Positions 11,777 through 21,003 of a stretch of 64,000 nt of DNA are shown here, in pieces. The notes below the pieces were generated by a model. That model was not told the DNA's origin. It ran no database searches and saw only the letters and a program-made list of their open reading frames with translations. The DNA is from Molossus alvarezi (taxonomy: Eukaryota; Chordata; Mammalia; Chiroptera; Molossidae): contig CM073886.1 in the NCBI GenBank assembly GCA_037176705.1, positions 16,142,501 through 16,206,500 of the forward strand. Reading direction: 5' to 3'. The translations under genes were made by a program, and so were the position numbers. Positions within the stretch are counted from its first letter, which is position 1. Every line of letters begins with the position of its first letter.

Positions 11777-13552
11777 CTTTGCCTGAATGTAGAGTGCAGA
11801 AAAGTAGCATTGAGGGGCGGGGTGATTGGGGAATGAATAGAAGCTTGTCTGTGATTTACAAAGGGGGCGCATACATTGTTGCTCAGGCCTCATGCACTGT
11901 GGAACTCAAGTGCCACCTGTTCCACTGACATGCTGGGCACAGGCATGGCGAGGGGTCAGGAAGCAGGGACTGCTGAAGCCGTGACTGTGAAGCCGTTTTG
12001 GATTGTAGCAGTTCAGACGTCTGCTCTGAGAAATTTTCCATCCTGGGTTAATGGTTTCTTTATAATGAACAGAAATAAATTCATGAGGGCTAGTAATTTG
12101 TGGCTGGACCAAGGCCAGTGTGCTGAGTTGAGAGATGACTGCTGACCCGAACAGGTTGATTGACATGCATTAAAGCAATGTCAGAGCAAAGACATCAACT
12201 TGATCTGTAGTAAAGGATAGAAGCTCCTTTGCCCTCTGTTCTCTGTGGGGTTAGCAAACTCCTGAGGGGAAAGGAGAAATAATGGGTGGAGCCTGGCTGA
12301 TAGGAGGCATGTGTGGGGCCATAATAGCCATCAGTTCCAGGGAGCTTCTGGTCAGCTCAAGCCAGGTGCCCAGGGGCCACGTGGATGCCCTGCAGTGTGC
12401 CTTGTGCTTCAGGACAGGAGGCTGTGCTGTGTTCCTTCAGGATGGTCCAAGGACATTCTTCAGTAGGAAGGGACATTCTCTCTATGTAGCCAGGAGGGCT
12501 GCCCAGGAAGGCGGGAAGGAGGAAGTAAGCGCGCGCATGATCCTGCTGCATTCAGCTTTTGTCTGTGGAGCACCTCCTCTGTTTCAGGCACTCTTTTAGG
12601 TATGGGGCAGTTTCATGGACAAGATGGACAAGGTCTCTTCTCCCATGGGGCTTGTGTTCTGTCTAGTCCAGAGGCAGGCCTTAAATGAGTATAAACAAGT
12701 AAGAGCAAACATATTAAGATAAATAAAAGAAGTGATAAGGGTCATGAAAAAAATGACACTGGGACCATGTAGATGTGGAGAGAACAACCTCCCTGAAGAA
12801 GTGACATTTGAGCTGAAATGGGAATGACAAGGTCTCCTTGGCCCTCCAGGCAGAGTGGATGCCCTGCACTAGAATTGCTCAGGTCTTAGTAGGCACCAGC
12901 TTTCAGATCTTAAGGACAGTGAGAAACCAATGACAGATTTTAAGCATGGGAATAACATGATCTGATTTCATGTTCACAAGATGTGTTGGGTGATCACTGG
13001 GAGGCTTTGCATATATTCAGGGAAGAACCAATTGGTGGCTGCAGAACCCGGAGGAGTACAGACTCAGTGTGCATTTGGGACAGGGCTGAGGGAAAGCAGG
13101 GACCCAGAATAGTATTGGGTATCTGAGCATCTGGATGGAGGCTGGGCCATAGTGGGGGTGCAACTAGGAACTCAGTCTGAAGTTTGACTCTGCTGCACAA
13201 GTTTACGAAGCCTATTGAAGTTGAGTGGAGATGTCCTGCCTCACCTCAAAGGAGAGTCGGGAGTATTTCCTGAGCAGATGGAAAACCACTGACCCTTAGA
13301 ACTTGACAGCTGATCATTGTCTGTCAACCCACAATTTCTGCCAATTTGAAATCCTTTCTTATCACAGCCATTTTGCCACGAATTCCTGTCCTAAGGCTGC
13401 AGCTCTCCCCACCCCACCATCCCTTCTGCTTTGGCCTCCCTTGTCCCTCACCCCAAGCCAACTGGCTCTCCTTTCCTAAAGCCTAGCCCTGCTCCTCACA
13501 GTGAGATGTGCAAAACGGGGCATTTAAAGCATTTTGAGTGACTTCATTTTTT
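11777..13552. other. Intergenic DNA; possible ancient repeat at 12570-13010
   Basis: The 12570-13010 part ('AGCACCTCCTCTGTTTCAGG', 'GAAGTGACATTTGAGCTGAA', 'AATAACATGATCTGATTTCA') looks like an ancient mammalian repeat whose family I cannot name. No gene was seen. Confidence 0.4.
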
Positions 13553-13747
13553 TTTTCTTCTTTGATTTTTAGAGAGAGAGGAAGGGAGATGGAGAAATAG
13601 AAACATCAATGAGAGAGAACATTGATTGGCCGCCTCCTACATGCCCCCACTGGGGATTGGGCCCACAACCTGGGCATGTGCCCTGACTGGGAATAGAACC
13701 AGCAACCTCTTGGTCAACACTCAACCACTGAGCCATACCAGCCAGGC
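13553..13747 (-). mobile_element. VES SINE type B
   Basis: Imperfect target duplication TGACTTCATTTTTT / TGACTTTATTTTTT at the two ends. Confidence 0.88.
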
Positions 13748-14130
13748 TGACTTTATTTTTTAATATTAACTTTTTACCTCATTTTTGAATGATGCATTGT
13801 ATTCAGTTGCATGATTTGTAAAATGTTTTATTTATAAAAAATTTTTAATTAAAATTTTCAAAATACTCAAAAGTAGAGACTAGTATAATGAACCTTCATG
13901 TACTCACTACCCAACTTCAGGGCCAACATTTTGAAGCAAATCCCAGGCATTGTATCATTTAATTCTTAAATATTTCAGTGTGACATTGAAATCAAAGGGT
14001 CATTGAAAGTGTAACCATAATGACATTACCAAAATCTAAAAATCTAATAATTTCATTATTTACCAGATCAGTGTTTGAATTTCCCTGACTGCATCTTAAA
14101 TGATTTGTTAAGCAACAATTTTGTTTTGTT

Positions 14131-14378
14131 TTTAATCCTCACCTGAGGACATTTTTTTCCCTTTATCTTCAGATGGGTGGTCGTGGGGGCAGAGAGACAG
14201 AGGGAGAGAGAGAAACATCAATGTGAGAGAGACACACTGACTGGTTGCCTCCCGTACAACCCCGACCAGGGCCAGGGATCAAACCGCAACTGAGGCATGT
14301 GCCCTTGACCGGAATCAAACCCGTGACTATTTGGTCTGCAGGCCGATGCTCTAAACGCTGAGCCAAACAGGCCAGGGC
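14131..14378 (-). mobile_element. VES SINE type A
   Basis: Tail 'AATCCTCACCTGAGGAC' on the left and head 'GCCAAACAGGCCAGGGC' on the right. Confidence 0.9.
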
Positions 14379-14922
14379 TCAAGTTTTTTTTAATCTGTTA
14401 GTTCCTCTTCTCTTATTCTCACTCTTTTTTTTTTCCCCCTTTAAATTTATTGGTGAGACCACCCTGGTCCTGTAGTTTCCCAAAGTCTGGGTTGTGCTGT
14501 GTCCCCATAATGCTTGTGACCATGAGCTTCTGCCCCTAGAGGTTTGATCAGATACAGGATGGTCTCGGCAAGCTTATTCCTAAGTGCTCTTGTGTTCTTT
14601 GATCCGGAGGCTGGTTGTAGTCATTGATAATCCGTGCCTAGGTTAAGGGTTGCAAATTGCAGAATCTCAAATTCTCCCAGTTATTCCTCATTGTTTAGCT
14701 GGAAACTCCTCCATAAAAAGAAATTTGTCTTGGTGGTGCCATATATGTAGGAAAGGCAGAGTAGGTTCTTAATTCTTTGACTTTGTTTGCCAGTTTTCAG
14801 AATAACAAGTTGGTTCCCTTGCAATCTATCTCCCAAAGGTGACTGATGAATTTTTTACATCAGTATGAACTCTCATGCATTTAAACACAATTGAGATGTT
14901 TAATCTATTAAAGTGTTAGACT
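14379..14922. other. Intergenic DNA, nothing recognised
   Basis: No gene or clear repeat was seen. Confidence 0.4.
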
Positions 14923-14938
14923 TGAAATTATTCATCTC

Positions 14939-14985
14939 TGGACTGCAGGCCGATGCTCCAACCGCTGAGACAAACTGGCCATGGC
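14939..14985 (-). mobile_element. Head-only VES SINE insertion, 47 bp, no A-tail
   Basis: Exactly the first ~47 bases of a VES SINE (GCCATGGCCAGTTTGTCTCA... on the - strand), flanked by a perfect 16-bp duplication TGAAATTATTCATCTC at 14923-14938 and 14986-15001. No A-run. Fits a tailless retropseudogene. Confidence 0.9.
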
Positions 14986-15001
14986 TGAAATTATTCATCT
15001 C

Positions 15002-15330
15002 ATTAGCAGCTTGTAGATTTGAAAACTTCTTTGTGACAAGATATTTAGTAAGTTATAAATGATGAAGGCCAGAAAAGAAGGTATATCAGTATAGTAAGAT
15101 ATATGATCTAATAATGCAGGTATACCCCTCTGTATGTTAAATCGCAAACATTCTCAGTTCAGAGCACCCTTGCTTAAGGTTCAGTATTTTAAGGGACCCG
15201 TAGGCCAAAAGAAATACCTAAAGTTTCATTTATTAGATGAGTCCAAACGATTTAGTAAGTATTTATGTCCTAGCTACTTACAGTAGACATTTGGAAAAGT
15301 AATACATATACATTTAAAGAGAAATTTTCT
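15002..15330. other. Intergenic DNA, nothing recognised
   Basis: AT-rich, no gene or named repeat. Confidence 0.4.
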
Positions 15331-15345
15331 TTATTTCATTTCTTT

Positions 15346-15587
15346 CTTTTTTTTTTTTTAAATCCTCACCTGAGGACATTTTTCCATTTTTTGTTCAGAT
15401 AGAGTGGGAGTTAGAGAGAGAGAGAAACATCGACGTGAAAGGGACACATCGAGTGGCTGCCACCCGCACGACCCAACCAGGGCCGGGACAAACTGCAACC
15501 GAGGTTCATGCCCTTAGCAGGAACCAAACCCGGGTCTCTCTGGACCACAGGCCGACGCTCTAATCACTGAGCCAAAGCAGCCAGGGC
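15346..15587 (-). mobile_element. VES SINE type A
   Basis: Complete copy. Flanks 'TTTCATTTCTT' and 'TTCATTTCATTTTT' look like a decayed target duplication. Confidence 0.9.
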
Positions 15588-16227
15588 TTCATTTCATTTT
15601 TAAGTAACCACAATTACAACTGGATGTGTACCTGTTGGGTTTTTAAGTCTTGGAATCAGATAGGATGCTGTCACTCTTGTTGCCTGTTCCACACTGATTT
15701 CACATAGTATTTGCTTTTTCAATAACTGCCAGAAACCTAGCTTTGCAGAGACATGAAGTCATGGAAAGGGATGTAGCAAGATATGTTGAAACAATGAGGT
15801 GTCCAAAAATGTTGAGAATCACTGTTCCCCTCAAAGTAAAAGGTATCCTATGGTGCCCGAGTTCATGTGGGGCCAGGGTGCCTCAGCACACTTTTGGGAA
15901 CCAGAACTCTGTGCCCCACCCTTTTTTCTCTGCATCTGTGGACATCCCTCTCCCCTGGGCCACACACGGGTGCCCACAGCTCTAAGGGACAGGTCATAAG
16001 TTCTCATGGCACTCTTATCGCTTAGAGCCCCACAGCCAGCACGTGTCAGGTGTCTTTGAAGCCATTTGTTCCCAGCCTCAGTGCTTAGAGGATTTTTTCT
16101 TTATCCTTTGATGTCAGCCACATCAGAGTTCAAGACTGGCTCTAACTTTGTTGTGATGTACTGTTTCCCCTACCAGTATCTGGAACGTGTTTAACCAAAG
16201 AACATAGCAGACTCTCAGGATTAATGT
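15588..16227. other. Intergenic DNA, nothing recognised
   Basis: No gene or element assigned. Confidence 0.4.
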
Positions 16228-16242
16228 AAAAATAGCTCACCA

Positions 16243-16458
16243 CCAGCCCAGCTGGTATCGCTCAGTGGATTAAGCATAATCCCTTGACTAAGGTCCCAGT
16301 TCAATTCCCAGTCAGGGCACATGCCTGGGTTGCAGGCTCGATCCCCAGTAGGGGGCATGCAGGAGGCAGCCGATCAATGTTTCTTCCTCACATCCATGTT
16401 TCTAGCTCTCTCTCCACTCCTCTCTCTCTAAAAAATCAATTTTTAAAAGACATATAAA
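16243..16458 (+). mobile_element. VES SINE type B (left member of a pair)
   Basis: Preceded by AAAAATAGCTCACCA at 16228-16242. The matching right copy lies only after the next SINE. Confidence 0.88.
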
Positions 16459-16701
16459 GCCCTGGCTGGTTTGGCTCAGCAGTTAGAGCATCGGCCTGTG
16501 GTCTGGAGAGACCTGGGTTGTTTCCGCTAAGGGCACATACCTCGGTTGCAGTTTGTCCCTGGCCCTGGTTGGGTCGTGTGGGTGGCAGCCACTCGATGTG
16601 TCCCTTTCACGTCAATGTTTCTCTTTCTCTCTCTCCCTCCCACTCTATCTGAACAAAAAAATGGAAAAAAGTCCTGGGGTGAGGATAAAAAAAACACATA
16701 A
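16459..16701 (+). mobile_element. VES SINE type A (right member of a pair)
   Basis: Followed by AAAAATAGCTCACCA at 16702-16716, the partner of the copy before the type B SINE. The two SINEs share one target duplication. Confidence 0.92.
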
Positions 16702-16716
16702 AAAAATAGCTCACCA

Positions 16717-17294
16717 TAACCAGAGAAAGTGGTCTGCTATCAGTGCCCATTTTCTTACTGATGTGACTTTGAAAAATGCCAGAAGCACCCCTTTCCTCCC
16801 CTGGCACCCCTTCTGCATCTCCAGTGTGGGACCCAGTGCAGGTGGAGTATACCCCTGACTCCCACCATTGGTGTTGGGCTTGGCCCTGTGGCTGGCAAAA
16901 ACCGAGAAGGTGGGAAGAAACATGCAAATACCAAGATGAAAGATCATGTATTTGTTTACCCCTATGGAAATTTCCCATTAGATGAGCATGCCCTGGGTAG
17001 CTGCAGCCCCTTTAGCCTGGCCCCAGAAGAGGTCCAGGGAACAGAGCTCTCCCAGCTGATCTGCGGGCCTATGAGTGAGGAAGAAAAGCATATTGTACAC
17101 ATTGAATTTTGGGGTTGCTTGTTACATAGCAACAGCTGAAATAGAAATAGAAAAGAGGTCCACAAGAGAAAGTTAAAAGCGTGATGGAAAGACACCATCT
17201 GAGAGGGTTATTGTTCTTAGGGATAGACGGATTTTTAATGAGATGTGAAATGATTCTTCTGTAGAATAATGTTATATCCATTGAAAGCAGTGAT
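16717..17294. other. Intergenic DNA, nothing recognised
   Basis: No gene or named repeat was seen. Confidence 0.4.
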
Positions 17295-17303
17295 GGTTTT
17301 ATT

Positions 17304-17535
17304 TCCCTTTTTTTAATTCTCACCCGAGGATATTTTCCCATTTTTTGTTCAGATAGAGTGGGAGGGAGGGAGAGAGAGAGAGAAACATTGACATGAAAGG
17401 GACACATCGAGTGGTTGCCACCCGCAAGACCCAACCAGGGCCAGGGACAAACTACAACCAAGGTACATGACCTTAGCAGGAACCAAACCCGGGTCTCTCT
17501 GGACGCTCTAACCTCTGAGCCAAACCGGCCAGGGC
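17304..17535 (-). mobile_element. VES SINE type A
   Basis: Target duplication GGTTTTATT at 17295-17303 and 17536-17544. Part of the tRNA head is deleted near 17503. Confidence 0.9.
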
Positions 17536-17544
17536 GGTTTTATT

Positions 17545-18091
17545 CTGCTTTTTATAGATGAAGATACTGGGGCTCAAAGTAGTTGGAGGTGCAGTGGGTG
17601 AACCTGTTCCAGGTCCCAAATCCCTGACTCCTGGGCCAGGCTCTTCCCCGGGCTGTGCTGCCTCTCGTGTGGACCCATCTCTGAGGGCAGCCAACATGGC
17701 AACAAAACTTGGCACTTTGTGCCAGTGGGGCCAAGATTGGAACTTTTATTCTGGTGTGTTGGGAAGAGGGCAGGGACTGCGGCTGGAAGCTCCCCAGAGC
17801 AAAAGGGGCAGCATTTGGTTTAAAGGTGGGTAGGGGTGCTGAGAGGTGCCTGTGTCCCATGTGCTGAGAACTGGAGGGACCAGGTACCCACAGTGTGAGC
17901 CATGACTGTACCACCTGTGGTCAGTGTTCCATGTCTGGTCAAACACTGGACCAGGACCCACCTCTAGGTTTGCTTACTTACTCCCTTCAAAAGGTCTGGC
18001 AAGTGTGCCCAGGAAAGAAAATCATGAAAGAAAGGGATCTAGGTCAATGTGTTGCTTTGTGGTTGGCATATGGATACTGACAGGCTCAAAA
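17545..18091. other. Intergenic DNA, nothing recognised
   Basis: No gene or named repeat was seen. Confidence 0.4.
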
Positions 18092-18100
18092 CTATCCCAG

Positions 18101-18395
18101 CCCTGGCTGGATGGCTTAGTTGGTGGGAGCACCGTCCTGTACACCAAAGAGTTGTGGGTTTGATTCCTGGTCAGGGCACATACCTAGGTTGCGGGTTCAG
18201 TCCCCAGTTGGGGTGTGTGTACAGTAGGCAGCTGATCGGTTCTACTCACATCAGTGTTTCTCTCTCCCTTCCTCTCTCTCCAAAGTCATGAAGCAGGACA
18301 CAGAGCCACACAGGCAGTGCCCCTATTCTGTGTCCTTCTCTCTCTCAATAAGCATATCCTTGAGTGAGGATTTTAAAACAGAAAAAGAAAGCAAG
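18101..18395 (+). mobile_element. VES-type SINE with foreign insert
   Basis: Target duplication CTATCCCAG at 18092-18100 and 18396-18404. About 50 bp near 18290-18338 are not SINE; 37 of them match 20178-20214 at 34 positions. Confidence 0.8.
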
Positions 18396-18851
18396 CTATC
18401 CCAGCCTTGGGGATTGGAAAATGGAGAATCAGCAATCAAACCTTTGCAAAAGGCTGCAATGGGGATCCTGGAAACCGGAGGACCAGGCCACCTGATTTCA
18501 TCTTACAGATGTCTTATCAAGGTACACATGAGCTGATTAGCATTTGTGCTGACAGCCAGAGCCATCTGTCAGCATGTTTTCATTACTTCAGGAGGTTCTG
18601 GTCTTGTGAAGTTGATTTACTTAATGAACTGTTTTTAATCCCCTCTGCATCCTCCTGCTTCATGACCAGCTGGCCTGATCTGTGGCACTTTTGACATAGA
18701 CCTTGGTCCCTACTGACTGCTGCCCTCAAGCCACCCTTGCTCCGAACCTCTAGTCTCCCGCAGCCCTGCACCTACCTTCACATAGGGAGACCCTTCCATC
18801 CCAGGGAGGGACCCGGCCCTCCCCACATGGTCAGGGCCCCCTTGGATGGGG

Positions 18852-19315
18852 TGGTGGGCTGTATAATGGCACCCTAAAAGGCATACATGTCCTAATTCCT
18901 GAAACCTGGAATCTGAAATTTACATGGCAAAAAAGGACTTTGAAGATGTGATTAAGGGATCTTCAGATGGGAAGATGGTCCTGGATTATCTGGGAGGACC
19001 TTAAATTCAATCACCTGTATCTTTCTGAGAGGGGGGCAGAAGGAAAATTGACACAGAGAAGGCAGCATGAACATGGAGGCAGAGACTGGAGAGAGATGGC
19101 CACAAGCTAAGACTACCAGGAGCCCCCAGAAGCTGAAGAGGCAGAAAGGACCCTCCTATAGAGCCTCTGGAGGGAGTGCAAACCCTGCAACACCTTGATT
19201 TCAGCTCAATGAAATGGATTTTGGACTCTGCTCTCTAAAATTGTTAGAGAACAAATTTATTTTAAGCCACCAAGTTTGTGATGGCTTGTTACAGCAGCCA
19301 CAAGAAATGAATATA
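18852..19315 (+). mobile_element. MaLR-type solo LTR (MLT1/MST-like)
   Basis: Typical blocks in order: 'GGATTATCTGGGAGGACCTT', 'GAGAGATGGCCACAAGCTAA', 'AGCCTCTGGAGGGAGTGCAA', 'CACCTTGATTTCAGCTCAAT', then 'TTTTAAGCCACCAAGTTTGT' and 'TTGTTACAGCAGCCACAAG'. No internal region was seen. The subfamily is not assigned. Confidence 0.8.
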
Positions 19316-19596
19316 AATGGGAAAGGAAAGGATTCCAAAAAGAAATGACTAGACTCAGGACCTGTCATGAACCCTCAGTTGCTGCCTAACAGTGTCCTTG
19401 TGACTCGGGTCACCTGAGCATGGAATGCACAGGTTCTTTTCCTGCCGGCAACTGAGGTGGGCAGTCCTTGCCCCTTCCTGGCACCAAAGATCTGCAGCTC
19501 CCAATGCTGCATCGCATATGTACCCCATAGAGCCCTAGCTTCTAGCCAAGTTGCCTGCAGCCCTCACAGCTAGTGGATTAAGAAGTAGGGGTTGGG

Positions 19597-19842
19597 TCCT
19601 GGCCAGTTTGGCTCAGCGGTTAGAGTGTCGGCCTGTGGTCCAGAGAGACCTGGGTTTGGTTCCTGCTAAGGGCATGTACCTCGGTTGCAGTTTGTCCCCG
19701 GCCCTGGTTGGGTCGTGTGGGTGGCAACCACTCGATGTGTCCCTTTCACGTCGATGTTTCTCTCTCTCTCTCTCCCTCCCACTCTATCTGAACAAAAAAT
19801 GGAAAAATGTCCTCGGGTGAGGAGTAAAAAAAAAAAAAAAGC
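19597..19842 (+). mobile_element. VES SINE type A
   Basis: Target duplication AGGGGTTGGG on both sides. The last SINE before DNASE1. Confidence 0.92.
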
Positions 19843-20450
19843 AGGGGTTGGGATTGGTAGGAGACCTGGTGTGCCCGAGCCAGAGAGTAGCCACTATGGG
19901 CTCTATTTGCAACATGCAATTTGGGGTGTCTGGCCTTGACCACTGGCTCCAAGGTCATCTCAAGTCCTGCATATCGGAATGCAGCCAGGACTCCTCCCTC
20001 CAGAGCACACCTGCTCCCCATCCCTGGGAGAGCAGCATGTGTGAAGGACACACAAGCCTTTGGCCCAATTATAAGACTTTTTAAAACTAAGTGCAAATAT
20101 CATCAGGTGCTGTTTTTACAGCACCAAGAACCTGTTTCTGTTAAAATAAACACGTGCCAACCACTCACCTGCACAGGAGAGCCACACAAGCAGTGCCACT
20201 GTTCTGTGTCCTTCGGGTGATGCCTCCGGAAAGGTCACAACTGCCCAAACCTTTAAAACCCCAGGTGGAATGAGCATTCCATGTGGGGATTCAGAACTGT
20301 AACAGCTCTGTGTGGACCTCTCAGCTGTGTTTCTTAATAGACTTCCCTTTGTAAATTTTTTCTTAAAAGCAACAAAAGAAAATTGGTATCAGAGAATAGC
20401 AATTCCTGGTTCTTGGCAGAATTCCCATCATCTTTGGGGAAAGTCGCGTT
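19843..20450. other. DNASE1 upstream region, possible LTR-like segment
   Basis: 20330-20400 has an LTR-end look ('ATAGACTTCCCTTTGTAAAT' then 'TTGGTATCAGAG'), as in ERV-L-type LTRs followed by a primer-binding site. No clear LTR start was found. Weak. Confidence 0.3.
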
Positions 20451-20454
20451 TCAG
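20300..20454 (+). other. Possible non-coding first exon end of DNASE1
   Basis: A strong donor-like TTTCAG|GTGAGTG lies at 20454/20455, about 400 bp before the coding exon acceptor at 20855. Mammalian DNASE1 has an untranslated 5' exon, so this could be its 3' border. The upstream limit is unknown and no TATA box was identified. Speculative. Confidence 0.3.
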
Positions 20455-20856
20455 GTGAGTGTGTCTAGTGCCCCAAGAGCTGTGTGACTTGTGGCCAGTT
20501 GGAGGGTCAGCACCAAGCCTGAGAAGAGCCCTAGACAGGCGGATGCCTGGAGCAGGGAGGGCAGTGAGCCAGTGTCCCACCACTAGAGTGCCTCCTCAGC
20601 CTGGTGACCCTTACAGGGGCTTGTCTTCTGGTGGGTGGAGGGGTAAGAAGCCCCGAGGGTCCTTTCCTTGGCACTGCTGTCTGGCTTTATGGACACTGGC
20701 GAGAGGGTTGAGACTCACTTGACTGCTCAGTACTGCCCATGAAGACAGTTGCTCAGCCTTGGGCTCCCCTTGCTCCACACAGCTGGACTCTGAGGGAAGA
20801 TAGGGCACTGTCTCTGCTAACCCAGACCCACAGGAAAATGTCCCTCCTCCTACAGA

Positions 20857-21003
20857 ATGAAGGGTGCCAGGCTGATGGGGGTGTTGCTCACCCTGGCTGG
20901 TGTGCTACACATGGCCCTGCCCCTGAGAATAGCAGCCTTCAACATCCGGACCTTCGGGGAAACCAAGATGTCCAATGCCACCCTCACCAACTACATTGTG
21001 CAG
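20857..21003 (+). CDS. DNASE1: DNASE1 coding exon 1 (signal peptide and mature N-terminus)
   Basis: Encodes residues 1-49: the hydrophobic signal peptide, then [20 protein letters not shown] with the first N-glycosylation sequon. The acceptor CTCCTACAG ends at 20855, one base before the ATG; the donor is CAG|GTAGGG. Phase 0 at the 3' end. Confidence 0.96.

Noticed and set aside
20380..20400. Retroviral primer-binding site (TTGGTATCAGAG) after an LTR-like end
   Set aside because: No LTR start, no target duplication, and no gag/pol similarity nearby. Kept only as a weak note.
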